Assembly: GCA_944393045.1 (NCBI GenBank)
Contig: CALXYT010000001.1
Location: 62,001-126,000, forward strand
Direction of reading: 5' to 3'
DNA: 64,000 nt
Source of the DNA: an uncultured Succinivibrionaceae bacterium
Lineage (GTDB): Bacteria; Pseudomonadota; Gammaproteobacteria; Enterobacterales; Succinivibrionaceae
Positions 25,677-35,154 of this stretch are shown one piece after another. Positions within the stretch are counted from its first letter, which is position 1, and each line of letters opens with the position of its first letter. Made by a program: the position numbers and the translations under genes. The notes beneath the pieces are model-generated. The model was not told where the DNA came from, did not search any database, and was given only the letters and a program-made list of their open reading frames with translations.

Positions 25677-28600
25677 ATGTTGAAAGAAAAATACAAGAAG
25701 TTAGCTCTCCTCGTGGCAGCGAGTTTAGCTTCATGCACTATGATGACGGCTTGTAACGGCTCAAGTGGTGGTTCTGGTAGCTCTACATCTGATATTGATT
25801 TTAGCACTTTCCAACCACAGATAAAAAATACTATTCCTGATGAACCTACCGGTGATAAAGTTTTACCTACCCAAACATCTAAAGTGCTCACTGTTAAATT
25901 TGTTAATTTTAGTAAAGATAATGAAACTTTATTAAAAGACTATAATATTTACAACTGGGCTGAAGGTTGTGATGGTTCAGTTGTAACAGAGCCTGTAAAT
26001 ACCGATTGGGGTGATGCAACTGTAACTCCTGCTCGAATTGATGATTACGGAGCTGAATGGGATCTTCCAATTGGCAATCCTGATGGTAATACCGCTTGCG
26101 TCATTATAAGAACAAATGCCAATGGTGATAAGGCAACTGGCACTTTTGAAAAATTTACACCAGTGAAATTTGAGGATGGTGATGGTGCATATATTCTTTT
26201 AGTTAAAGATTCAGATCAAGTAAAAGATAAGACTATTGCTGAGCTTTATGATGAATATAAAGCTAATGCAACTCTTTTTGATATTGATGGTGCTTCAGCT
26301 TGGTGGGTAACTGAGGATACTTTTGTAATGTTCCCAGAAGAAGCAGATGTTGCTCAGATGCGTTTATATATAGCAAAGGATAATGCTTCATTAATTGCTC
26401 CTGATGAGACTAACACTATCTCTGATCAGTTTATTAACCTAGAAAAAGCTGAAATTTCACAAGAAATCAAAGATAAGTATCCTTTATTTGCTACCGAAGG
26501 TGCAGTAGCTTATAAGATTCCTGATGGTGCGGACTTTGATGCAAAAGAAGGTGTTCAAGCATTTTCTAAGGATATTTTAAAGAAAGAAACTGCTATTCTT
26601 GGTTTAGGTAAAGACGGTGCTATCAATTATGCATCTCGTATTAAGAATGCAAAACTTATTGATACACTCTATAGTGAAGAAGCTACTAAACTTAGCTACG
26701 GTGCAAATGTTGGTGAAAGAGGTACTGAGTTCCGCGTATGGGCACCAACTGCTCAGAAAGTTGAGTTAGTGAAGTTTACTCCTAAGGCTGATGACTCTAC
26801 AACATTTGATGAAGATGTTCTTGAGTTAGCTTTTGATGAAGCCTCTGGTGCATGGTCTACAACAACTGATAAGCTACAGCACGGTGACTACTATAAGTAT
26901 AGAGTAACAGTATATCGTCCATACAATAGAACAATTGAGTCAAAAGATATCACCGATCCATATTCAATGGGTTTATCTACTGACTCTAAATATTCAATAG
27001 TAGTTGATTTTAGTAAGTTAGAAAATAAGGTAACAGTAGGTCCTCACGCTCAAAAAGAACCATCTGATATCGCAAATATGATGATCATTGAATCTCATAT
27101 TAGAGATATGACTATTTATGATAGAAGCGTTGCAGAGGAAAACCGTGGTAAATACCTTGGTGTAATTGATAAAAATGGTGAAGCATATGATCACCTTAAA
27201 TCTTTAGCAGATGCAGGTGCAACTCACCTTGAAATTCTCCCATTCTATGATATTGCATCAATCGTTGAAGATAGAGATCCTACTAAGAATAAATATTTAG
27301 CAGATCTATCAATGTCTGGTGCTGATTTCTGTGCACAGAGAGAAATTGATGTGGATGACCAATTTGTAAAGATTGGTTTATGTGATGCTACAACTTTACA
27401 GGCTTTTGTGGAAGAATTAGCAGCAACCGACTTAACAACTGAACCGACAGAAGATAGTACTGGTAAATTAATTCCAGGTTCTACATTAGTGTCTACCTTC
27501 TTAAACTACATTAAGAATGATGACTCATTTAACTGGGGTTACGATCCATGGCATTATGGAGCTCCAGAAGGTTCATATTCTTCAAATCCAGAAGGCTTAA
27601 CTCGTAATGAAGAATTACGCCAAATGATTAATGGCATTCATGAAGATATTGGAATGAACGTTATAATGGACGTAGTTTATAACCATACTGATGGTGCTTC
27701 AGGTGCAAAGAGTTCTGTATTAGACGAAATTGTACCTTGGTACTATAATCGTTACAATGCAACAAGTGCTACCCCTACTGGTGAAACTTGCTGTCAAGAT
27801 AGTGCATCTGAACATAAGATGTTTGCTAAATTGATGAAAGATACTCTTGTTAGTTGGGTTAAGAATTATGGTGTTGATGCATTCCGTTTCGATTTAATGG
27901 GTTATATTCCTAAGACTGTAATGCAAGAAACTCTTGTTGCTGTACGTAAAGAAAGTGAGCGTGAAGATGTCTACTTCTTAGGTGAAGGTTGGGATCCAGG
28001 TTCAAATGCTACAGCATCAATTGGTTCAACCGAAACGGCTACTCAGATTAATTTACCAGGCTTTGGGATTGGTACCTTCAATGATCGTCTACGTGATGCT
28101 ATAAGAGGTAATGGTCCATTTGATCATGGTAATAATCTACTTCATTTACAAGGTTTTGCGACCGGTAGATGCTCTGATGTAAACTATTGGAGAAAACAGG
28201 TAGAATCTGACTATAACTGCGAACCTGATACTGTAAATGAAACTGATTTTGGTATGCACGGACTTCATTGGCAGGATATTATTCGTGTAACAATGGCCGG
28301 TGCCCTACGCGACTTCCAAATTACTACTTACACTGGTGAACCTAAGACTGGTGAGAAATTGTCTTACTGGGGGCCTGCAACAGGATATACTGATAATCCA
28401 TATGAAAGCATCAATTACGTATCTAAGCACGATAACCAAGCTGTGTTTGATATGATAATGTATAAGTCAAACTCTCCTGCAACACTAGAGGGCTTAAAGA
28501 AGAAAGCTCGTCAGCAAGCAATTGCCGTTGCTACTGTAATTTTAGGTCAGACTCCTGCATTTGATTATCAAGGGAGTGACTTATTACGTAGTAAGTCATT

Positions 28601-29168
28601 TGAAAATGACTCTTATAATTCAGGTGACTGGGTAAATGGTATCCGTTATATCAAAGATGGTGACGATCTAACTAATGGTTTCTCATTAGGTTATACTAAC
28701 AAAGATAAGGATAGTGAAGATTGGTCTCCAATTTCTTACGCTCGTCAGATTGATAATAACACAACAAATATGGGTAATATCGATGCTAAGGATACTGGTG
28801 TAAGAGCTATTATGCATGGTTACTACACTGAACTTTTATCAATCAGAAAGGACTTTAAGAACTATATTTCATTAGGTACTAAAGAAAAGATTATGAACTT
28901 TGTTTCCTTCCCTGATGCTGGTAAAGATCAGACTCCAGGTGTGATTGTTATGAAGATCGTAAACCCTGCAGTAGCAACTAATTACTTAACTGTTGTTATC
29001 AATGCACGTAATGATGTATTTGATGCAACTAAGTATAAAGTTGAAGGTGAACTTGTTGCAAATCAGGCAGATAAGGCTGCAAACTCAATTGCCGCGAGCG
29101 AAGATGGCACATTAAGTACCATTGATATGGTTCAGCCATGGTCTGTTGCAGTATTTGAAAAGAAGTAA
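25677..29168 (+). CDS. pulA: PulA-like pullulanase lipoprotein (type I, GH13)
   Basis: Debranching enzyme cutting alpha-1,6 bonds in pullulan and amylopectin. It has a lipoprotein signal (lipobox MTAC, Asn at +2) and a Ser/Gly tether. Then come a CBM41-like domain (about 55-165), a PulA N2-type domain (about 180-330), CBM48 (about 335-440; TEFRVWAPTAQKVELV), a GH13 barrel (about 470-1010) and a C-terminal beta domain to residue 1163. The type I pullulanase signature WGYDPWHYGAPEGSYS lies near 619; the triad is D739 (AFRFDLMG), E770 (LGEGWDPG) and D919 (SKHDNQ). Unlike its upstream neighbours it has no PKD domain and no shared N-terminal module. Klebsiella PulA is the classic T2SS-exported lipoprotein, so this is the most likely client of the gsp system. 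Confidence 0.95.
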   Translation: MLKEKYKKLALLVAASLASCTMMTACNGSSGGSGSSTSDIDFSTFQPQIKNTIPDEPTGDKVLPTQTSKVLTVKFVNFSKDNETLLKDYNIYNWAEGCDGSVVTEPVNTDWGDATVTPARIDDYGAEWDLPIGNPDGNTACVIIRTNANGDKATGTFEKFTPVKFEDGDGAYILLVKDSDQVKDKTIAELYDEYKANATLFDIDGASAWWVTEDTFVMFPEEADVAQMRLYIAKDNASLIAPDETNTISDQFINLEKAEISQEIKDKYPLFATEGAVAYKIPDGADFDAKEGVQAFSKDILKKETAILGLGKDGAINYASRIKNAKLIDTLYSEEATKLSYGANVGERGTEFRVWAPTAQKVELVKFTPKADDSTTFDEDVLELAFDEASGAWSTTTDKLQHGDYYKYRVTVYRPYNRTIESKDITDPYSMGLSTDSKYSIVVDFSKLENKVTVGPHAQKEPSDIANMMIIESHIRDMTIYDRSVAEENRGKYLGVIDKNGEAYDHLKSLADAGATHLEILPFYDIASIVEDRDPTKNKYLADLSMSGADFCAQREIDVDDQFVKIGLCDATTLQAFVEELAATDLTTEPTEDSTGKLIPGSTLVSTFLNYIKNDDSFNWGYDPWHYGAPEGSYSSNPEGLTRNEELRQMINGIHEDIGMNVIMDVVYNHTDGASGAKSSVLDEIVPWYYNRYNATSATPTGETCCQDSASEHKMFAKLMKDTLVSWVKNYGVDAFRFDLMGYIPKTVMQETLVAVRKESEREDVYFLGEGWDPGSNATASIGSTETATQINLPGFGIGTFNDRLRDAIRGNGPFDHGNNLLHLQGFATGRCSDVNYWRKQVESDYNCEPDTVNETDFGMHGLHWQDIIRVTMAGALRDFQITTYTGEPKTGEKLSYWGPATGYTDNPYESINYVSKHDNQAVFDMIMYKSNSPATLEGLKKKARQQAIAVATVILGQTPAFDYQGSDLLRSKSFENDSYNSGDWVNGIRYIKDGDDLTNGFSLGYTNKDKDSEDWSPISYARQIDNNTTNMGNIDAKDTGVRAIMHGYYTELLSIRKDFKNYISLGTKEKIMNFVSFPDAGKDQTPGVIVMKIVNPAVATNYLTVVINARNDVFDATKYKVEGELVANQADKAANSIAASEDGTLSTIDMVQPWSVAVFEKK

Positions 29169-29201
29169 TTAAACTAAATATTACTAACTTTTAAGAATAA
29201 G

Positions 29202-29227
29202 CCCCTGTGTAACGCAGGGGTTTTTTT
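29202..29227 (+). terminator. Intrinsic terminator of the pullulanase gene
   Basis: CCCCTG pairs with CAGGGG around a 7-nt loop and is followed by seven T. Confidence 0.92.
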
Positions 29228-29333
29228 ATGCTTGCTAGAAAAATAAAAGGCTGACAGTTAAAAGGCAGAAAATATAAAGAGGATAGTAAATATAAAGAGA
29301 AATAAGATTAGCGAAAAGAATAGCAACAGGAAT

Positions 29334-29362
29334 AATAAAAAGAGGACGTGCCTCTTTTTATT
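29334..29362. terminator. Terminator of argE, symmetric on both strands
   Basis: Perfect 12-bp stem AATAAAAAGAGG / CCTCTTTTTATT with a 5-nt loop. The A- and T-rich ends let it work in both directions; it lies just past the argE stop on the - strand. Confidence 0.85.
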
Positions 29363-29396
29363 AGTAAGCAATTTTAAGTTAAAAATCCTTATTATC

Positions 29397-30608
29397 TTAT
29401 GCTGAAAAATGCATAAGTAATTTTTCTAAAATATTAAGCATAGGTTCAACCTCTTCCAGATCAAGGTATTCATTTGCCTGGTGAGCTAAGGCAATATCTC
29501 CGGCTCCAAGTACAACGGTAGGAGCGAGATTTTGAAAATAAGTTGCCTCGGTAGCGTAATTAACTGCTGTAACATCGTTACGGGTAACAGTTTTTAATAA
29601 CTCTTTAAGCTCAGCTGTTATATGTCCATCAAAAGGTTCTACTGGAGCATAAGGTTTAGTAATGGTAATAGCATTAGGATAAAGATTTATAATATCTTTT
29701 AGTGCTAATAAGGTTTCAGTGGTGCAAACTTGCGATGAAAGATGAGGGATTGGTCTAATATCAAAAGATAATTCACAACTTTCGCAAATTCTATTAGGAG
29801 CGTCTCCACCTTGAATGGTTCCAAGATTTAAGGTAGGGTAAGGGATAGGAAAAAGAGGTTCGCAATATTTTGTTTTTAAAGTATTTTCTAATTTAAGTAG
29901 TTCACCTACAATTTTATGCATAACTTTAATAGCATTTAGCCCACTGTCGGGATTTGAGCTGTGACCACTTTGACCTTTTACCTTAATAGTTTGCACCACG
30001 TGTCCCTTATGCATAATAATTGGCACCATGCTTGTAGGCTCCCCAATTACTATTAAGTCAGGTTGATGATTGAATACTTTAACAAGTTCCTGGGCTCCAA
30101 GCATTGTAGTTTCTTCATCGGCAGTTGCTAGCACGTAAATAGGCTTTGTAATTTTTTCAAGGTTTACGTTACATAGTGTTTGTGTTACAAAAGCAAAGAA
30201 ACCTTTCATATCTATTACCCCTAAGCCATAAAGCTTATTATCAATTACTTGGGTAGTAAAAGGATTGGTATGCCATTTAGTTATATCAGTTGGCACAGTA
30301 TCTGTGTGTCCTGAAAAGGCAATCCCTCCAATATAGCCTTGAGTGGTAACAAGCTTGCCATCAATAGTTCTGTTAATGGTGCTAAGAGGATAATTCTTAG
30401 GAATATAAGAGGAGATTAAATTATATTTTTTAGGATTGTCTTTTACTAAAAATTTCTCATTAGTAAACCCGATGGTTGCTAAAAAGTCTGCTAATAAATC
30501 AATAACTCCTTCATTAGAGTTATCTTCTGCTAAGTTTTCAGAGTTAATAGAGTTTATCGCAATTAACTTTTCATAAAAAGAAAAAAAATGTTCAGTTACG
30601 TTACTCAT
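29397..30608 (-). CDS. argE: Acetylornithine deacetylase ArgE
   Basis: Zinc metallopeptidase-family (M20) enzyme that releases ornithine from N-acetylornithine in arginine biosynthesis. Diagnostic motifs are SGHTDTVP (first metal His and catalytic Asp), YGLGVIDMKGFFAF, ADEETTMLG (general base Glu) and GEPTS. Near-complete colinearity with E. coli ArgE is visible. I place the start at ATG 30608 (MSNVTEHF), with GAGGAA just upstream; the frame extends 31 codons further but that part has no similarity. It is transcribed divergently from argCBFG, with ArgR-like sites between, as in E. coli. Confidence 0.95.
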   Translation of the reverse strand: MSNVTEHFFSFYEKLIAINSINSENLAEDNSNEGVIDLLADFLATIGFTNEKFLVKDNPKKYNLISSYIPKNYPLSTINRTIDGKLVTTQGYIGGIAFSGHTDTVPTDITKWHTNPFTTQVIDNKLYGLGVIDMKGFFAFVTQTLCNVNLEKITKPIYVLATADEETTMLGAQELVKVFNHQPDLIVIGEPTSMVPIIMHKGHVVQTIKVKGQSGHSSNPDSGLNAIKVMHKIVGELLKLENTLKTKYCEPLFPIPYPTLNLGTIQGGDAPNRICESCELSFDIRPIPHLSSQVCTTETLLALKDIINLYPNAITITKPYAPVEPFDGHITAELKELLKTVTRNDVTAVNYATEATYFQNLAPTVVLGAGDIALAHQANEYLDLEEVEPMLNILEKLLMHFSA

Positions 30609-30732
30609 TTGTTCCTCATTTATACAAAATAAAGTAAGATCATATAAAGTATAAAGCTTGCTAACAAATTTCACTATAAAATCATGATTTTTAATGTACA
30701 AATACCTGGCAAATAACTGAAAATCAATAACT

Positions 30733-30752
30733 TTATGCGTAAAAATGCATTT
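30733..30752. promoter_or_regulatory. ArgR-like box 1
   Basis: TTATGCGTAAAAATGCATTT approximates the enterobacterial ARG box (TGAAT-wwww-ATTCA): TGCGT-AAAA-ATGCA. Position between divergent arg genes supports a role in arginine repression of argE and argCBFG. Confidence 0.5.
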
Positions 30753-30772
30753 TTTTTGCTTAAAACTAAATA

Positions 30773-30795
30773 TTTATGCACAAAAACTGCATAAA
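30773..30795. promoter_or_regulatory. ArgR-like box 2 (8-bp perfect inverted repeat)
   Basis: TTTATGCA and TGCATAAA flank CAAAAAC. The halves match the ATGCAc/TGCATA forms seen in natural ARG boxes, with one base more between halves than the consensus. It is centred about 41 bp from box 1, so both lie on the same helix face. Confidence 0.5.
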
Positions 30796-31066
30796 TATGT
30801 AATAATAGAGTTTATGCAAAGAGTAGCAATTAATTTTTAATGGTTAAAACTTCCATAAGATTTTAACTGAAGATATTTAGTCAAACTTAATTGCTTGGCG
30901 CATAAGAATTAGCAAAGATAAAAGACTACTTTAATAAGGTGGTAAATTGCTAAATTAAAAATAAAAGCTTTTAAGTTTTTAACAGAGAAGTTTTTAGTAA
31001 AATCTTTTACCGTGGTGCTTTATGCAAGTAGAAGAACTAAGGCACCGTATTATTAAGGATAACAAA

Positions 31067-32071
31067 ATGCTTAATGTAGCAATTATTGGTGCAAGTGGTT
31101 ACGCAGGTGCAGATTTATCGCTTTTAGTTGCAAAACACCCAGAACTAAATTTAAATGGTTTATATGTATCAGAAAATAGTGCTGATGCAAATAAAGAGTT
31201 AGCTTCTTTATATCCACGTTTACGTGGACAGGTTAATGGTATTTTACAACCATTAACTGAAGAGAATTTAGAATTAGTAAAGAAGAATGATATAGTTTGT
31301 TTAGCTACAGCTCATGTGGTAAGTATGAAGCTTGCTCCAGCACTTGTGGATGCAGGATGTGTAGTTTTTGATTTATCAGGGGCATATCGTGTAAACGATC
31401 CACAATTTTATCCTGATTACTATGGCTTTGAACACGAGAATTTAAAATATTTAGCCAATGCAGTTTATGGTTTAGCTGAGTGGAATCGTGAGGCAATTAA
31501 GCATACTAACCTTATAGCTGTTGCAGGTTGTTATCCAACTGCTTCATTATCAGCTTTAAAACCTTTAAAAGAAGCTAATCTTATTAAAGAAGATTCTATG
31601 CCAATTATCAATGCGGTATCAGGGGTAACTGGTGCAGGTAGAAAAGCAAGTTTAACTAATAGTTTTTGTGAAGTTAGCTTAAATGCTTATGGGGTATTTG
31701 GTCATAGACATCGTCCAGAAATCAGTCACCATTTAGGGCAGAAAGTATTATTTCAGCCACATTTAGGTAATTTTAAGCGTGGTATTTTAGCTACTATATA
31801 CGTTGAGTTAAAAGATGGCGTTACTGATGAGATGATAGATAAGGCATATCACTCAAAATATGATAATCAACAAATTGTTAGACTAGCAAAGCATTGGCCT
31901 GCAATAAAAGATGTGGAGTTTACCCCATTTTGTGATATCCACTATCAGAGAGAAGGCAATACTTTGGTAATATGTTCAGCTATTGATAATCTTCAAAAGG
32001 GTGCTGCTGCGCATGCTATGCAGTGTATCAATATTAGATTTGGTTTTGAGGACACAGCTTCTCTTTTATAG
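31067..32071 (+). CDS. argC: N-acetyl-gamma-glutamyl-phosphate reductase ArgC
   Basis: NADPH-dependent reductase converting N-acetylglutamyl phosphate to the semialdehyde, third step of arginine synthesis. The N-terminus MLNVAIIGASGYAGADL is the dinucleotide-binding loop; AGCYPTA contains the catalytic Cys; SGVTGAGRKA and GHRHRPEI are family hallmarks. Start chosen at ATG 31067, preceded by AAGGA with 7-base spacing and aligning with E. coli ArgC; an in-frame ATG at 31022 adds 15 unrelated residues. First gene of argCBFG. Confidence 0.96.
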   Translation: MLNVAIIGASGYAGADLSLLVAKHPELNLNGLYVSENSADANKELASLYPRLRGQVNGILQPLTEENLELVKKNDIVCLATAHVVSMKLAPALVDAGCVVFDLSGAYRVNDPQFYPDYYGFEHENLKYLANAVYGLAEWNREAIKHTNLIAVAGCYPTASLSALKPLKEANLIKEDSMPIINAVSGVTGAGRKASLTNSFCEVSLNAYGVFGHRHRPEISHHLGQKVLFQPHLGNFKRGILATIYVELKDGVTDEMIDKAYHSKYDNQQIVRLAKHWPAIKDVEFTPFCDIHYQREGNTLVICSAIDNLQKGAAAHAMQCINIRFGFEDTASLL

Positions 32072-32083
32072 CAGGTGTTACAC

Positions 32084-32863
32084 ATGTTAGATAATGTATT
32101 AATTATTAAGCTCGGTGGAGCTTTAATTGAAAATGATGAGGCACTTACTGCTTTATATAAGGGATTAAAGGATTACCTTGATGAAAATCATCGTCCGATT
32201 GTACTCGTTCATGGTGGTGGGTGCTTAGTTGATGATTTACTTAAAGGCTTAAATATGAAATCTGAGAAAAAAAATGGTTTACGTGTTACACCATTTGAGC
32301 AGATTCCATTTATAACCGGTGCATTAGCTGGTACTGCTAATAAACTTATGCTTGCTAAAGCTCGATCTATGGGGGTTGATGCAGTTGGTCTATGTTTATC
32401 AGATGGTCAAATGACAAATATTACTCAGTTAGATCCTGAGCTTGGTGCAGTAGGTTCTGCTACTGTTGGCGAGCCAAAGTTATTAGAGGTTTTACTTAAG
32501 GCAGGTTATATGCCAACAGTAAGTTCAATTGGTTTTACTGATGATGGTAAACTAATGAATATTAATGCTGACCAAGCAGCTGTTGCATTAGCAATTTCTT
32601 TACATGCTGATCTTGCATTATTATCCGATGTTGATGGTATATTAGATAAAGATGGTAATCTCATTGCTGAAATGACTGCTGATCTTGCGACAAAGTTAAT
32701 CGCAGATGGCACAATTTCAGGGGGGATGGAAGTTAAGGTGAAGGCTGCTCTAAAAGCAGCTAAAGCTCTTAACAAACCATTAAGTGTTGCTAGCTGGCGC
32801 TACAGTGATAAGATAAGTGCTTTACTTAGAGGTCAAGCAATTGGCACCAAAGTAATGCCATAA
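32084..32863 (+). CDS. argB: Acetylglutamate kinase ArgB
   Basis: Phosphorylates N-acetylglutamate with ATP. Amino-acid kinase fold motifs: LIIKLGGALI (phosphate-binding Lys), VHGGGCLVD, KKNGLRVT, ITGALAGTANK, NADQAA and LLSDVDGI. Start chosen at ATG 32084 with AGGT upstream; a GTG at 32075 is too close to the argC stop. It follows argC by 12 bp. Confidence 0.96.
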   Translation: MLDNVLIIKLGGALIENDEALTALYKGLKDYLDENHRPIVLVHGGGCLVDDLLKGLNMKSEKKNGLRVTPFEQIPFITGALAGTANKLMLAKARSMGVDAVGLCLSDGQMTNITQLDPELGAVGSATVGEPKLLEVLLKAGYMPTVSSIGFTDDGKLMNINADQAAVALAISLHADLALLSDVDGILDKDGNLIAEMTADLATKLIADGTISGGMEVKVKAALKAAKALNKPLSVASWRYSDKISALLRGQAIGTKVMP

Positions 32864-32880
32864 TTTTTTAGGGAGCAAAT

Positions 32881-33795
32881 ATGCGTCATATGTTAACAGC
32901 TTTAGAATTTTCATCTGAAGAATTGATGGGAATTTTAGAGTTAGCCAAAGATATGAAAGAAAACCCAGCTAAATATCGCAATGATTTAGCAGGAAAGAGT
33001 GTGGTAACACTATTTGAGAAACCTTCATTACGTACTCGTGTGACTTTTGATGTAGGAATGTATCGCCTAGGTGGTCATGCAGTATATATGGATCAGCAAA
33101 ATGGTGCTATCGGTAAGCGTGAAACTGTAAAAGATTATGCACGTAATCTTTCACGTTGGTGTGATGGTATTGTAGCTCGTGTGTATTCCCACAACACTTT
33201 GCAAGACCTTAAGAAGTATGGTTCAGTTCCAGTAATTAATGCGTTATGCGATTTATATCATCCATGTCAGGCATTAGCAGATTTTCAGACTATTCGTGAA
33301 AATTACGATGATTTAACCAAAGTTAAGCTTGCATACTTAGGCGATGGTAATAATGTTACTAATTCTTTGTTAATTACCGGTGCTAAGTTTGGCTCACAAG
33401 TTACTTGCGTTTGTCCTAAGGGAGCAGGCCCTGATGTGCAAGTTTATGAGGCGGCATTAGAAGTTGCGAGAAAGACTGGTGCAAAACTTTGCGTTACCGA
33501 TGATATTTCCCAAATCAAAGGTTTTGATATTGCGTATACTGATACTTGGGTGTCTATGGGGGATAATACACCATTAGATGCAGTAAAAGCTAAGTTTATG
33601 CCTTATCAGATTAATCGTAAATTATTAGAAGATACAGGTATTAGACATGTGTTACACTGTCAACCTGCTCATAGAGAATATGAGATAACCTCTGAGGTAA
33701 TGGATGGACCTTGGTCATTAGTATATGATGAAGCAGAAAATCGTATGCATGCTCAGATGGCAGTTCTTAGTACTTTAATTAAAGACGGAGTTTAA
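32881..33795 (+). CDS. argF: Ornithine carbamoyltransferase ArgF
   Basis: Carbamoylates ornithine to citrulline. The carbamoyl-phosphate loop reads FEKPSLRTRVTFD; the mid-region has DLYHPCQALADF and YLGDGNNVTNS; the ornithine loop TDTWVSMGD is present. The usual HCLP motif near the C-terminus is HCQPAHREYE here, a variant I also associate with short ArgF forms in marine gammaproteobacteria. Acetylornithine carbamoyltransferase is unlikely because argE is present and the loop motifs are of the ornithine type. Starts 17 bp after argB. Confidence 0.9.
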   Translation: MRHMLTALEFSSEELMGILELAKDMKENPAKYRNDLAGKSVVTLFEKPSLRTRVTFDVGMYRLGGHAVYMDQQNGAIGKRETVKDYARNLSRWCDGIVARVYSHNTLQDLKKYGSVPVINALCDLYHPCQALADFQTIRENYDDLTKVKLAYLGDGNNVTNSLLITGAKFGSQVTCVCPKGAGPDVQVYEAALEVARKTGAKLCVTDDISQIKGFDIAYTDTWVSMGDNTPLDAVKAKFMPYQINRKLLEDTGIRHVLHCQPAHREYEITSEVMDGPWSLVYDEAENRMHAQMAVLSTLIKDGV

Positions 33796-33801
33796 TTTAA
33801 A

Positions 33802-35019
33802 ATGGCAATTAAGAAAGTAGTTCTTGCTTACTCAGGTGGTCTTGATACATCAGCTATTGTACCTTGGCTTAAAGAAAATTATGAAAACTGTGAAGTTGTT
33901 TGCTTTGTGGCTAATATTGGTCAAGAAGCTGATGACCTTGACGGTGTAGAAGAAAAGGCTAAGCAGTCTGGTGCTTCAAAGTGTATCGTAAAGGATTTAC
34001 GTGAAGAATTTGTAAAGGACTACGTTTACCCAACATTAAAGACTGGTGCTATTTATGAAGGTACTTACTTATTAGGTACTTCTATGGCTCGTCCTATTAT
34101 TGCTAAAGCATTAGTTGAATGCGCACTTGCAGAAGGTGCGGATGCTATTGCTCATGGTTGTACTGGTAAGGGTAATGACCAGGTACGTTTTGAGAGTGCT
34201 GTTGCAGCATTAGCTCCTCAGATTCAAGTAATAGCTCCTTGGAGAATTTGGAAGATGCGTTCTCGTGAAGAATTATTAAATTACCTTCATGAACGTAATA
34301 TCCCTTGTAAGGCTACTTTAAAGAAGATTTATAGTCGTGATGCTAATGCATGGCATATTTCTACTGAAGGTGGTGAATTAGAAGATACCTGGAATAAGGC
34401 TAGTGATGCAGTATGGACTTGGACTACTAAGCCAGAAGATGCTCCAAACATTCCAGAAGAAGTGAGTGTTACTATCGAGAAGGGTGAAATTGTTGCAGTA
34501 AATGGTAAGAGAATGAGTGCTTACCAGTGTCTTGATACTTTAAATAAGGTTGCAGCTCCACACGGTGTAGGTCGTGTTGATATTACTGAAAACCGTTTAG
34601 TAGGTATGAAATCACGTGGTTGTTATGAAACTCCAGGTGGTACAGTAATGATGGCAGCTTTGCGTGCAATTGAAGAATTAGTACTTGATAAGACTTTAAG
34701 AGCATGGCGTGAAGAACTAGGTTTAGAATTTAGTCACCTTGTATATGACGGTCGTTGGTTCACTCCACTTTGTGATGCGATTTTAGCATCTGCTAATAAG
34801 ATTGCTGAAAACATAGATGGTGAAGTAGTATTAAAGCTTTATAAGGGTTCTGTTACTGCTATTCAAAAGAAGTCACCACATAGTCTATTTAATGTTGATT
34901 TCTGCACATTTGGTGAAGATGAAGTATATAATCAAAAGGATGCTGATGGTTTTATTCGTTTATACTCTTTACCATCAAGAATTCGTGCTATCAACGCACA
35001 TAACCAAAAGAATAAGTAA
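33802..35019 (+). CDS. argG: Argininosuccinate synthase ArgG
   Basis: ATP-dependent ligase joining citrulline and aspartate. The PP-loop [12 protein letters not shown] is at the N-terminus; [14 protein letters not shown], the Tyr/Thr-rich [11 protein letters not shown] segment and [14 protein letters not shown] are family signatures; 405 residues is normal. It starts 6 bp after argF. Lysine is mostly AAG and glycine GGT, more biased than argB or argC, suggesting high expression. A terminator follows. Confidence 0.97.
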   Translation: MAIKKVVLAYSGGLDTSAIVPWLKENYENCEVVCFVANIGQEADDLDGVEEKAKQSGASKCIVKDLREEFVKDYVYPTLKTGAIYEGTYLLGTSMARPIIAKALVECALAEGADAIAHGCTGKGNDQVRFESAVAALAPQIQVIAPWRIWKMRSREELLNYLHERNIPCKATLKKIYSRDANAWHISTEGGELEDTWNKASDAVWTWTTKPEDAPNIPEEVSVTIEKGEIVAVNGKRMSAYQCLDTLNKVAAPHGVGRVDITENRLVGMKSRGCYETPGGTVMMAALRAIEELVLDKTLRAWREELGLEFSHLVYDGRWFTPLCDAILASANKIAENIDGEVVLKLYKGSVTAIQKKSPHSLFNVDFCTFGEDEVYNQKDADGFIRLYSLPSRIRAINAHNQKNK

Positions 35020-35065
35020 TGTAAGTTAAATTTAATAACTTATTGTAAATAAATTACTCCAAAGA

Positions 35066-35091
35066 GGCTCTAAATTGTTAGAGCCTTTTTT
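35066..35091 (+). terminator. Terminator of argCBFG
   Basis: Perfect stem GGCTCTAA / TTAGAGCC with ATTG loop, then six T. It separates argH from the rest of the cluster. Confidence 0.93.
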
Positions 35092-35154
35092 GTAATGCAA
35101 AATAAAGCTTTAATTGTTATAATTGAGCAAAATTTTTAAATATAGAGGTGAAGT

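Larger units (their letters stand above)
30609..31066. other. Divergent argE-argC regulatory region
   Basis: A 458-bp AT-rich region between the divergent arginine genes. It contains two palindromic TATGC/GCATA elements (30733-30752, 30773-30795) and a further TTTATGCA half-site at 30811, discussed as ArgR-like boxes. No unambiguous promoter hexamer pair was found. No gene seen. Confidence 0.7.

Noticed and set aside
30609..30701. Upstream extension of argE
   Set aside because: 31 extra codons without similarity and overlapping the regulatory region.
31022..31066. Upstream in-frame start for argC
   Set aside because: Adds 15 residues unlike ArgC; ATG 31067 has a good ribosome binding site and matches the family N-terminus.
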